Below are positions 51,177-60,934 of a stretch of DNA of 64,000 bases, one piece after another. Numbering within the stretch: the stretch's first letter is position 1; every line of letters begins with the position of its first letter. Below the pieces are notes generated by a model. It saw only the letters and a list, made by a program, of their open reading frames with translations. It was not told the DNA's origin and did no database searches. A program made the position numbers and the translations under genes. Source of the DNA: Nocardioides exalbidus (GTDB lineage: Bacteria; Actinomycetota; Actinomycetes; Propionibacteriales; Nocardioidaceae); the NCBI RefSeq assembly GCF_900105585.1, contig NZ_FNRT01000002.1, forward strand, positions 1,488,001 to 1,552,000, given 5' to 3'.

Positions 51177-51755
51177 ATGTGGGAAGCCCTGTGGATCAGC
51201 ACCGCCGTCATCTTCGTCGCCGAGCTCGGCGACAAGTCGCAGCTGATGGCGATGACCTTCGCCACCCGCTACAAGCCCCGTGACGTCATCATCGGCCTCA
51301 CGATCGCCACCGCGATCGTGCACCTCGTCTCGGTCGGCATCGGCGCCGCCATCGGCGACGCGTTCTCCGACTACCAGGGCGCCATCAACATCGTGGCCGG
51401 CATCGCCTTCCTCGGCTTCGCGGCGTGGACGCTCCGCGGCGACGAGCTCACCGACGAGGAGGCCGACAAGGCCCGCAACAGCCAGGGTGCGGCGATCCTC
51501 GCCGTCGGCATCGCGTTCTTCCTGGCCGAGCTCGGCGACAAGACGATGCTCGCCACCATCACCCTCGCCACGCACGAGGGCTGGTTCGGCACCTGGATCG
51601 GATCCACGGTCGGGATGGTGGCCGCCGACGCGCTCGCCATCGTGGTCGGTGCGCTGCTCGGCCGCCAGCTGCCCGAGAAGGCCGTGAAGTGGTTCGCCAC
51701 GGCGGCCTTCGTGGTCTTCGGCGTCCTGCTGATCTGGCAGGGCGTCACCGCCTGA
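51177..51755 (+). CDS. TMEM165/GDT1 family manganese exporter
   Basis: 192 residues with six membrane helices in two repeats, each with the family signature E-L-G-D-K-(S/T): AELGDKSQLMAMTFATRY in helix 1 and AELGDKTMLATITLATH in helix 4. The cytosolic loop between repeats is acidic (DELTDEEADKARNSQ). Members are Mn2+ (or Ca2+) exporters in the cytoplasmic membrane, often called MneA/UPF0016. The leader carries a manganese riboswitch, strongly supporting Mn2+ export. GGAGAGG precedes the ATG. Confidence 0.93.
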   Translation: MWEALWISTAVIFVAELGDKSQLMAMTFATRYKPRDVIIGLTIATAIVHLVSVGIGAAIGDAFSDYQGAINIVAGIAFLGFAAWTLRGDELTDEEADKARNSQGAAILAVGIAFFLAELGDKTMLATITLATHEGWFGTWIGSTVGMVAADALAIVVGALLGRQLPEKAVKWFATAAFVVFGVLLIWQGVTA

Positions 51756-51780
51756 CCGCGGGTCTCGTAGGTTGGGTGAC

Positions 51781-52650
51781 ATGGACACTCGCACCCTCGG
51801 AACCACACAGGTCGGCGCCATCGGGCTCGGCCTCATGACCTTCGACCAGACCGGCACGCAGCCGCGCCAGCAGCTCGTCGACACCGTCTCCGCCGCGCTC
51901 GACGCGGGCGTCACCCTCTTCGACACCGCCGACGCCTACGGGCCGGGTGAGGAGAAGGGCGCCGGCGCGCAGGGCGAGAACGAGCGCCTCATCGCCTCGA
52001 TCCTCGACGAGCTCGGCGCCCGCGACCGCGTCTTCCTCGCCACCAAGGGCGGTCACGTCCGCGGCGAGGGCGGCAGCTGGGACACCGACTCCTCCGCGGC
52101 CCACCTGCACGCCGCCGTCGACGCCAGCCTCGAGCGCCTCGGCGTCGAGCAGCTGTCTCTGTGGCAGCACCATCGGCCCGACCCGAAGGTGCCCTACGAC
52201 GAGGTCATCGGCACGATCAAGGAGATCGCCGACAGCGGCAAGGTCGCACACGTCGGCCTGTCCAACGCCAACCCTGAGCAGATCCGCGCCGCGCACGCGG
52301 TCCTCGGCGACCGGCTGATCAGCGTGCAGAACCAGTACAGCCCGAAGTTCCGCTCCTCCCAGGCCGAGATCGAGGCGTGCGAGGAGCTCGGCCTCGCCTT
52401 CCTCCCGTGGAGCCCGCTCGGCGGTCTGTCCGACGCCAAGGAGCTCGCCGAGAAGCACCCGGCGTTCGCCGAGATCGCCGAGGCCCGCGGGGTCAGCGCC
52501 CAGCAGGTCGCCCTGGCCTGGGAGCTCGCCCAGTCGCCGGTCGTCATCCCGATCCCCGGCGCCAAGCGACCCTCGTCGATCACCGACTCCGCCGCCGCCG
52601 CGTCGCTCGAGCTCACGGCCGACGAGCTGTCGCGGCTCGACGCGAGCTGA
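51781..52650 (+). CDS. Aldo/keto reductase
   Basis: 289 residues from ATG 51781; TAGGTT (51768-51773) ends 7 nt upstream, so leaderless. The AKR barrel shows [15 protein letters not shown], then the catalytic [12 protein letters not shown] (Asp and Tyr), the Lys in FLATKGGHV, and [13 protein letters not shown]. It also shows the NADPH-binding end [20 protein letters not shown]. It reduces aldehydes or ketones with NADPH in the cytosol; substrate unknown. The SDR gene starts 17 nt later, so both are probably co-transcribed. Confidence 0.92.
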   Translation: MDTRTLGTTQVGAIGLGLMTFDQTGTQPRQQLVDTVSAALDAGVTLFDTADAYGPGEEKGAGAQGENERLIASILDELGARDRVFLATKGGHVRGEGGSWDTDSSAAHLHAAVDASLERLGVEQLSLWQHHRPDPKVPYDEVIGTIKEIADSGKVAHVGLSNANPEQIRAAHAVLGDRLISVQNQYSPKFRSSQAEIEACEELGLAFLPWSPLGGLSDAKELAEKHPAFAEIAEARGVSAQQVALAWELAQSPVVIPIPGAKRPSSITDSAAAASLELTADELSRLDAS

Positions 52651-52667
52651 CCCGGGGGCTGGTCGAG

Positions 52668-53624
52668 ATGTCACGCCCGCTGCCTGCCAGGCTGGTCGAC
52701 GCCGTCATGGACCGCTCGCTGGTCCTCGGCTACACGACGATCGGCCTGGCGGTGCGGCGCCGACTGCCGGGCTGGCCCGCCGACCCGCTGCCGCGCTCGC
52801 TCGAGGGCCGGCACGTGCTGGTCACCGGCGCGAGCTCCGGCCTGGGGACCGCCACCGTCGCGGGCGTCGCCCGGCTCGGGGCGAGCGTCCACATGCTCGT
52901 GCGCGACGAGGCCAAGGGAGCCGGGGTCGCCGACCGGCTGCGGGCCGCGCAGCCCGGCGTCGACCTGAGGCTCTGGCGGTGCGACGTGGCCGACCTCGAC
53001 GACGTACGACGCTTCGCGACCAACTTCGCCGCGTCCGTCCCCGAGCTGCACGCCGTCGTCCACAACGCCGGCGTGATGCCGCCGGAGCGGACCGAGTCGC
53101 CGCAGGGCCTCGAGCTCAGCATGGCCGTCCACCTCGTCGGTCCGGTCGTGATGACCGAGGCGCTGCTGCCGTCGCTGGCCGGCGGCCGGGTGGTGCTGGT
53201 GAGCAGCGGGGGGATGTACGGCCAGCCGCTGCGCGCCGACGACCCCGCCTACACGACCGGCGACTACTCCCCGACCGCGTCCTACGCCCGGTCGAAGCGG
53301 TGGCAGGTCGAGATGGCGCCGCTCCTCGCGGAGCGCTGGGGCGGGCTCACGGTCGCCACGATGCACCCCGGCTGGGCCGACACCCCCGGCGTGCAGGAGT
53401 CGCTGCCCGGCTTCCGGAGGATCACCCGCCCGGTGCTCCGCGACGACGCCCAGGGCGCCGACACCAGTGTCTGGCTCACCGCGGTCGAGCCCCCGCCGCC
53501 GACCAGCCTGTTCTGGCACGACCGCGTCGCGCGGCCGACGTCCCTCCTGCCCACCACCCGCCCCTCCGACGCCGACCGGGCGAAGGCCTGGGCCTGGCTG
53601 GTCGAGGCCGCCTCGCTGGGATAG
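52668..53624 (+). CDS. Short-chain dehydrogenase/reductase (DHRS12/retinol-dehydrogenase-like)
   Basis: 318 residues from ATG 52668. An N-terminal extension of about 45 residues with a hydrophobic stretch precedes the Rossmann motif [11 protein letters not shown], then CDVADLDDV, the N-A-G of [10 protein letters not shown] and the catalytic Ser with Y-A-R-S-K (ASYARSKRW). It belongs to the group of SDRs acting on lipids or retinoid-like compounds. It lies 17 nt after the aldo/keto reductase gene. The C-terminus ends near the furA promoter. Confidence 0.9.
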   Translation: MSRPLPARLVDAVMDRSLVLGYTTIGLAVRRRLPGWPADPLPRSLEGRHVLVTGASSGLGTATVAGVARLGASVHMLVRDEAKGAGVADRLRAAQPGVDLRLWRCDVADLDDVRRFATNFAASVPELHAVVHNAGVMPPERTESPQGLELSMAVHLVGPVVMTEALLPSLAGGRVVLVSSGGMYGQPLRADDPAYTTGDYSPTASYARSKRWQVEMAPLLAERWGGLTVATMHPGWADTPGVQESLPGFRRITRPVLRDDAQGADTSVWLTAVEPPPPTSLFWHDRVARPTSLLPTTRPSDADRAKAWAWLVEAASLG

Positions 53625-53640
53625 CGGTCGCCCGGCAAGA

Positions 53641-53670
53641 CTTGACTCGTTCAAGAAACGGGGGCAGGGT
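53641..53670 (+). promoter_or_regulatory. furA promoter with FurA/CatR-type operator
   Basis: CTTGA(ctcgt)TCAAG (53641-53655) is an inverted repeat overlapping the -35 TTGACT (53642-53647). CAGGGT (53665-53670) is the -10 at 17-nt spacing and ends 7 nt before the furA ATG. It resembles the mycobacterial furA operator region (CTTGACTG...TTCCAGAA type) as far as I recall, so FurA autorepression is likely. Confidence 0.65.
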
Positions 53671-53677
53671 GGAGACG

Positions 53678-54142
53678 ATGAACGACCAGACGTCCGAGGC
53701 CGAGCTCGAGGGCCAGTTCGAGCAGCTGCTCCGCAGCGCCGACCTGAGGGTCACGCGGCCGCGCCTGGCCGTGCTGCGCGCCGTACGACGTCACCCGCAC
53801 GCCGACACCGGAAGCGTCCTCGCCGCCGTCCGGGCCGAGGAGCCCGCGGTGTCGCACCAAGCGGTCTACGACGTGCTCGGCGTCCTGTCCGACCACGGCA
53901 TCGTCCGCAGGATCCAGCCGGCCGGGTCGGTCGCGCGCTACGAGCTGCGTGTCGGCGACAACCACCACCACGTGGTCTGCCGCTCCTGCGGCGCGGTCGC
54001 CGACGTCGACTGCGCCGTCGGCCACACGCCGTGCCTCGACGCCTCCGACAGCCGGGGCTTCGTCATCGACGAGGCCGAGGTCACCTACTGGGGCCTGTGC
54101 CCCGCCTGCGCCACCACCGCTTCGCACACGTCCACCAACTGA
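53678..54142 (+). CDS. furA: Ferric-uptake-regulator family protein (FurA/CatR)
   Basis: 154 residues from ATG 53678 (leaderless; a GTG at 53669 is an alternative). Winged helix [47 protein letters not shown], then the metal region [21 protein letters not shown] with His-rich metal site and structural C-x-x-C, and CPAC near the end. FurA binds iron and represses katG; peroxide oxidation releases it. It is followed 12 nt later by katG, the classical actinobacterial furA-katG operon. Confidence 0.94.
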   Translation: MNDQTSEAELEGQFEQLLRSADLRVTRPRLAVLRAVRRHPHADTGSVLAAVRAEEPAVSHQAVYDVLGVLSDHGIVRRIQPAGSVARYELRVGDNHHHVVCRSCGAVADVDCAVGHTPCLDASDSRGFVIDEAEVTYWGLCPACATTASHTSTN

Positions 54143-56392
<2,250 letters not shown>

Positions 56393-56402
56393 CGCTGGCT
56401 GC

Positions 56403-57152
56403 GTGACGACGGAGGACTTCGAGGGTCCCGACCTCGCGGACGACCGGTGGGTGCCGCACTACCTGCCCCACTGGTCGTCCCGCGAGGGGACGCGGGCGTC
56501 GTACGCCGTCCGCGACTCGGTGCTGCGCCTGACCATCCCGGTCGGCCAAGGCCTGTGGTGTCCCGACCGGCACACCCCCGCGCTGCGGGTCTCGACGATC
56601 GCCTCGGGGCTCTACGCCGGACCGCTCGGCTCGACGGTCGGGCAGCAACCGTTCGCCGAGGGCCTGACGGTCACCGAGGAGCAGGCGCGCTTCGAGGGGT
56701 GGCTCGTCTCCGGCGGACGTGTGACCGTCCGGGCGCGCGCCGACCTGACCGCGCGCTCGATGGTGTCGGTCTGGATGACCGGCTTCGAGGACGAGCCCGA
56801 CCGGTGCGGCGAGGTGTGCGTCTTCGAGGTCTTCGGCGACACCGTCACCCCGGCGTCCGCCGGGGTCGGTGCGGGCGTGCACCGGTTCCGCGACCCCGCG
56901 CTGCGGGAGGACTTCTCGGTGACGCCGGTCGACCTCGACCTGCGGGAGTGGCACGAGTACGCCGTCTCGATGACCGCGTCGGGGTGCACCTGGACCGTCG
57001 ACGACGTGCCGCTGCGCACGTCGGCGGAGTGCCCGGCGTACCCCCTGCAGATGTTCGTCGGCGTCCTCGACTTCCCCGACCGCGAGGACGGCAGCACCCG
57101 CGACCACGAGCCGACCTTCGAGGTCGACTGGATCCGGCACGAGCCTCTGTAG
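56403..57152 (+). CDS. GH16-like concanavalin-fold protein
   Basis: 249 residues from GTG 56403, 10 nt after katG. No signal peptide, so cytosolic. The beta-sandwich pattern FEGPDLADDRWVPHYLPHWSS, GRVTVRARADLTARSM, and the central GEVCVFEVFGD resemble glycoside hydrolase family 16. There the usual E-x-D-x-x-E acid/base motif is changed (E-V-C-V-F-E). Homologues in Streptomyces are annotated as GH16 family, as I recall. Whether it is an active hydrolase is doubtful because of the altered catalytic line. Confidence 0.75.
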   Translation: MTTEDFEGPDLADDRWVPHYLPHWSSREGTRASYAVRDSVLRLTIPVGQGLWCPDRHTPALRVSTIASGLYAGPLGSTVGQQPFAEGLTVTEEQARFEGWLVSGGRVTVRARADLTARSMVSVWMTGFEDEPDRCGEVCVFEVFGDTVTPASAGVGAGVHRFRDPALREDFSVTPVDLDLREWHEYAVSMTASGCTWTVDDVPLRTSAECPAYPLQMFVGVLDFPDREDGSTRDHEPTFEVDWIRHEPL

Positions 57153-57171
57153 CTCGCCGACCAGGACCTCC

Positions 57172-57624
57172 CTAGCTGTCAGGGGCCGGGACGATCGCGG
57201 CCTCGTCGCCGACGCTGATCGTGCCGGACGACAGCAGCCGGAAGACCGTGCCGCCGCGGGGCGACTTCAGCGCCTGCATCGCGCCCGGGCCGAGGTCGTC
57301 GTCGAGGAGCCGGCACGGCGCCGCGATCCGGACCACCTCGAGGTCGACGTCGGCGATCGTCATGCGCTCGCCCGGTCGCGTCGGGAGCGGGCCGTGGTCG
57401 AGGGTGATGTTGCGCCGCGTGAGGCCGGGGTCGACCGGCCGGCCGAGCGCCTCGGCAGCGGCCTCGAGGTCGTCGAGGACCTGCACGGTGACGTGCCGGT
57501 GCTTCGAGCCGTGGTAGCGGTCGCCGACCAGGCCCCGGCCCTCCTCGGCCTCGACGCTCCCGACCGACTTCGTCGGCAGCCGGCGGCCCGGCGCGACGTG
57601 GATCGAGTGCACGCGGGAGGTCAC
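57172..57624 (-). CDS. MOSC-domain protein
   Basis: 150 residues from GTG 57624, where TACCGT (57637-57632) ends 7 nt upstream; a longer frame to 57684 would cover the inverted repeat. MOSC fold: VHSIHVAPGRRLPTKSVGSVEAEEGRGLVGDRYHG, then VTVQVLDDLEAAAEALG, RRNITLDHGPLP, and VRIAAPCRLLDDD with the conserved Cys that would carry sulfur or bind molybdenum cofactor. It may take part in molybdenum cofactor sulfuration or in detoxification of N-hydroxylated compounds. Divergent from the DinB-like gene. Confidence 0.85.
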   Translation of the reverse strand: MTSRVHSIHVAPGRRLPTKSVGSVEAEEGRGLVGDRYHGSKHRHVTVQVLDDLEAAAEALGRPVDPGLTRRNITLDHGPLPTRPGERMTIADVDLEVVRIAAPCRLLDDDLGPGAMQALKSPRGGTVFRLLSSGTISVGDEAAIVPAPDS

Positions 57625-57658
57625 GCCGGAAACGGTACTTCGCACCCGAGTCTCCCGG

Positions 57659-57684
57659 TTGTCGGCCCAGATCTCGGCCGACAA
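57659..57684. promoter_or_regulatory. 26-bp inverted repeat between MOSC and DinB genes
   Basis: TTGTCGGCC (57659-57667) and GGCCGACAA (57676-57684) are perfect complements 8 nt apart. It is just upstream of the MOSC promoter and 8 bp from a second palindrome. Operator candidate. Confidence 0.5.
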
Positions 57685-57692
57685 GCGGGGCG

Positions 57693-57712
57693 GTCACCGG
57701 ATATCCGGTGAC
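57693..57712. promoter_or_regulatory. 20-bp perfect palindrome before the DinB gene
   Basis: GTCACCGGATATCCGGTGAC is fully self-complementary. It lies 30 nt upstream of the DinB-like start, at the -35 position relative to CATGAT (57731-57736). Strong candidate for a dimeric regulator site. Confidence 0.6.
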
Positions 57713-57742
57713 TCCAGAAATCTCCGGGGGCATGATCGGCGG

Positions 57743-58345
57743 ATGGACGACCACCTGCTCGACCCCGCGACCGCGCTGCTCGACTACCTCCAGGACGCGA
57801 GGGACTCGCTGCTCTGGAAGCTCGAGGGGCTGGGCGAGCGGGACCTGCGCCTGCCGCGCACCCCGACCGGCACCAACCTGCTCGGGATCGTGCGCCACTG
57901 CGCCAACGTCGAGATCGGCTACTTCGGGCCGACGTTCGGCCGCGAGTGGCCCGAGACCGACCACCCCCTGTACGTCACCGACGAGGTGGCCGACCTCGAT
58001 CCGCAGGCCGACTGGTGGGTCCCGGCCGACGTGCCGGCGAGCGAGGTCGTCGAGTTCTACCGCCGGGTGTGGGCCTTCTGCGACGAGACCGTCGCCAGCC
58101 TGCCGCTCGACGCCCGCGGGCGGGTGCCGTGGTGGCCCGAGGACCACTGCGACGTCTCGCTGCACCGGGTCGTCGTGCACGTCATCAGCGACGTCGCCCG
58201 GCACGCCGGCCACGCCGACATCCTGCGCGAGGGCATCGACGGCGCCGCCGGCTTCCTCGTCGGCTCGAGCAACCTGCCCGACCTCGAGTGGTCGTCGTAC
58301 GTCGCCAGGCTGACGGCGGTCGCGGAGGAGTTCCCAGCGGTCTAG
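57743..58345 (+). CDS. DinB family protein (DUF664-like)
   Basis: 200 residues from ATG 57743. Four-helix bundle of the DinB/YfiT type with three His typical of the metal site: LLGIVRHCANVEIGYF (helix 2), a Pro/Trp-rich loop, and VHVISDVARHAGHADILREGIDG (helix 4). Family members are thiol-S-transferase-like enzymes; in actinobacteria several use mycothiol. DinB proteins close to this one (DUF664) are frequent in Nocardioides. Regulated from the palindrome-rich gap to the MOSC gene. Confidence 0.88.
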   Translation: MDDHLLDPATALLDYLQDARDSLLWKLEGLGERDLRLPRTPTGTNLLGIVRHCANVEIGYFGPTFGREWPETDHPLYVTDEVADLDPQADWWVPADVPASEVVEFYRRVWAFCDETVASLPLDARGRVPWWPEDHCDVSLHRVVVHVISDVARHAGHADILREGIDGAAGFLVGSSNLPDLEWSSYVARLTAVAEEFPAV

Positions 58346-58409
58346 TCGGCCGTTCGCGACCTCGGCCCGCGGTGCTACAACGAGATGTTGCCCCACCACG
58401 GGAGGTCCG

Positions 58410-59360
58410 ATGACGACATGGCGGCTGCCGGACCACCCCGCAGGCTGGGTCACCGACGGCGGGCTCGAGACCGACCTGGTCTTCCACCACGGGATCGACC
58501 TGCCGGAGTTCGCGGCCTTCCCGCTGCTCGACGACCAGGAGGGGCGCGAGGTCCTCACCGACTACTTCCGCGGCTTCACCGAGGTCGCGGCGGACGCCGG
58601 AGCCGGGCTGCTGCTCGAGACCCCGACCTGGCGGGCCAACGCCGACTGGGGCGCCCGGCTGGGGTACGACGACCACGCACTGCGCCGGGTCAACCACGAC
58701 GCGGTCTCCTTCCTGGCCGCGCTCGCCGAGGAGCACGTCCGCGAGCACGGGGGCGAGACCCTCGTCGGCGGCACGATCGGGCCGCGGGGCGACGGCTACC
58801 AGGCCGGTGACCTCGACGCGGACCGCTACGCCGACTACCACCTGGCGCAGGTGGCGGCGTTCGCCGAGGCGGGCGCCGACCTGGCGACCGTGCTCACGCT
58901 GACCACGGTGGCCGAGGCCGTCGGGGTGGTCCGGGCGGCCCAGGACGTCGGGCTGCCGCTGGCCGTCTCGTTCACCGTCGAGACCGACGGCCGGCTCCCG
59001 GACGGTACGCCCCTGGGCGAGGCGGTCCAGCAGCTCGACGCCGCGACGGGTGCCGGCGCCGCGCACCTGCTGGTCAACTGCGCGCATCCCGACCACGTGC
59101 GGCCCGGGATCGAGGCGTCAGCACCGTGGGCCGCCCGCATCGCGGGCCTGCGCGTGAACTCATCGCGCCAGACGCACGCCGAGCTCGACGAGGCCGAGGT
59201 GCTCGACGAGGGCGACCTCGACGACCTGGCCGCGCGGACCCGGGCGCTCGCCGACGAGCTGCCGTCGGTCCGCATCGTCGGCGGCTGCTGCGGGACCGAC
59301 GTACGCCACGTGGCGGCGATGTGGGACGGCTGGACCCCGGTCGGGGGCCGCACGAAGTAG
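58410..59360 (+). CDS. Homocysteine S-methyltransferase family protein
   Basis: 316 residues from ATG 58410 with GGGAGG upstream. TIM barrel with TDGGLETDLVFHHGIDLPEFAAFPLL at the start, LLETPTWRANADWG, GGTIGPRGDGY, LLVNCAHPDHV (first zinc Cys) and the terminal VGGCCGTDVRHVAAM with the G-G-C-C zinc site. It likely transfers a methyl group from S-methylmethionine or SAM to homocysteine to make methionine. It seems to stand alone; the MFS gene has its own leaderless promoter. Confidence 0.9.
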   Translation: MTTWRLPDHPAGWVTDGGLETDLVFHHGIDLPEFAAFPLLDDQEGREVLTDYFRGFTEVAADAGAGLLLETPTWRANADWGARLGYDDHALRRVNHDAVSFLAALAEEHVREHGGETLVGGTIGPRGDGYQAGDLDADRYADYHLAQVAAFAEAGADLATVLTLTTVAEAVGVVRAAQDVGLPLAVSFTVETDGRLPDGTPLGEAVQQLDAATGAGAAHLLVNCAHPDHVRPGIEASAPWAARIAGLRVNSSRQTHAELDEAEVLDEGDLDDLAARTRALADELPSVRIVGGCCGTDVRHVAAMWDGWTPVGGRTK

Positions 59361-59397
59361 GAGGCGCGATGTCGGTGCCGGCGTCTAGGGTCGCGAC

Positions 59398-60798
59398 GTG
59401 GCCGACGAGATCCCCGCCGATCCTGCAGCCCCGCAGGTCGAGGCGCACCTCCCGCCCGGGGTGACCCGCGGGCCGGAGACCGTGCGCGCCTTCCGGCAGG
59501 TGCTCGGCAACACCCTCGTGGCCAACGTGACGTCGAGCTACCTCTGGTTCGCGCTCACCTTCTGGGCCTACCTCGAGACCCGCTCGGTGATGGCCACCGC
59601 GATCATCGGCGGCGGCTACATGCTCTTCACCGCAGTTTTCGGCACCTTCTTCGGCACGCTGGTCGACCGGCACCGCAAGAAGCAGGTCATGGTCATCTCC
59701 TCGACCGTGACGCTGGTGACCTACGCCACCGCCGGCGGTCTCTGGGTGCTGCTCGGCGAGGACCGCCTCGCCGACTGGGGCAGCCCGTGGTTCTGGCTGC
59801 TCAGCGCGGTGATCCTGGCCGGGGGCGTCGTGGAGAGCCTGCGCAACATCGCGCTGTCGACCACGGTCACACTGCTCGTCCCCGACGACGACCGCGACAA
59901 GGCCAATGGCTTGGTCGGCACCGTGCAGGGCATCTCGTTCATGGTCACGAGCGTCTTCAGCGGCCTGAGCGTCGGCCTCATCGGCATGGGCTGGACCCTC
60001 GCGGTCTCGATCGTGCTGACCGGCGTCTCGCTGCTCCACCTGCTGCCGATCACCATCCCCGAGCGCGCGCCCGACCCGGAGGAGGGCGGCGCCCGGTTCG
60101 ACGTCAGGGGGGCGATCGCCGCCATCACCGTGGTGCCCGGCCTGGTCGCCCTCATCCTCTTCACGACCTTCAACAACCTGGTGAGCGGCGTCTACGTCGC
60201 GCTCATGGACCCCTACGGCCTCGAGCTCTTCAGCGTCGAGGCGTGGGGCATCGTCCTCGGCGTGACGGGCATCGGCTTCGTCATCGGCGGCGGCCTCGTC
60301 GCCAGGTTCGGCCTCGGGAAGAACCCCGTGCGCACGCTCCTGCTGATCAACCTGGCCGTCGCGGTGCTCGGGATGACGTTCACGATCCGGGAGCTCGCCT
60401 GGCTCTACGTCCTCGGCATCTTCGTCTTCATGGCGCTGATGCCGGTGGCGGAGGCGTCGGAGCAGACGATCCTCCAGCGCGTCGTCCCCTACCGGACCCA
60501 GGGTCGTGTCTTCGGGTTCGCCCAGAGCGTCGAGCTCGCGGCCAGCCCGATCTCGGCGTTCCTGATCGGGCCGATCGCCGAGTTCTGGCTGATCCCCTAC
60601 ATGGAGTCCGGCGCCGGTCGTGACACGTGGGGGTGGTTGCTCGGCGACGGCGACGCCCGCGGGATCGCGCTCGTCTTCCTCGCCGCCGGCGCCATCATGA
60701 TGGTGACGGTCCTCCTCGCGCTCGCCTCGTCGCCCTACCGCCGACTCTCCTCGTCCTACGCCGTCGCGCCGCCGCAGCAGCTCGAGGCGACGCAGTAG
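59398..60798 (+). CDS. MFS transporter
   Basis: 466 residues from GTG 59398; TAGGGT (59386-59391) ends 6 nt upstream, so leaderless. Twelve membrane helices in two halves: LGNTLVANVTSSYLWFALTFWAYLE, then GTLVDRHRKKQVMV (the loop-2/3 G-x-x-x-D-R motif), and the second half after a central loop of about 25 residues. The long N-terminal cytosolic segment and the YMESGAGRDTWGWLLGDGD insert near the end are typical of a group of MFS proteins similar to macrolide/enterobactin exporters. Substrate unknown. Confidence 0.92.
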   Translation: MADEIPADPAAPQVEAHLPPGVTRGPETVRAFRQVLGNTLVANVTSSYLWFALTFWAYLETRSVMATAIIGGGYMLFTAVFGTFFGTLVDRHRKKQVMVISSTVTLVTYATAGGLWVLLGEDRLADWGSPWFWLLSAVILAGGVVESLRNIALSTTVTLLVPDDDRDKANGLVGTVQGISFMVTSVFSGLSVGLIGMGWTLAVSIVLTGVSLLHLLPITIPERAPDPEEGGARFDVRGAIAAITVVPGLVALILFTTFNNLVSGVYVALMDPYGLELFSVEAWGIVLGVTGIGFVIGGGLVARFGLGKNPVRTLLLINLAVAVLGMTFTIRELAWLYVLGIFVFMALMPVAEASEQTILQRVVPYRTQGRVFGFAQSVELAASPISAFLIGPIAEFWLIPYMESGAGRDTWGWLLGDGDARGIALVFLAAGAIMMVTVLLALASSPYRRLSSSYAVAPPQQLEATQ

Positions 60799-60934
60799 CG
60801 CGCCCGTAGTCCTTCGGTCTATTTCCCCAACCGGGGGTCTGTTCAACGCGCCGGGGCGGGCCTAGGGTCCCAGAGGCAGGGAGTCGTCGCGGCTGATCCA
60901 GCCCGCCTTCCTGTCTCTCGGAAAGGAAGAACTC
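60799..60934 (+). promoter_or_regulatory. Promoter region of the secreted peptidase gene
   Basis: TAGGGT at 60863-60868 is a likely -10 box, giving a leader of about 60 nt before the GTG at 60935. CCCCAACCGGGGG (60825-60837), resembling the string at 5777-5790, lies about 25 nt upstream of it. Shine-Dalgarno AAAGGAAG precedes the start. Confidence 0.45.
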
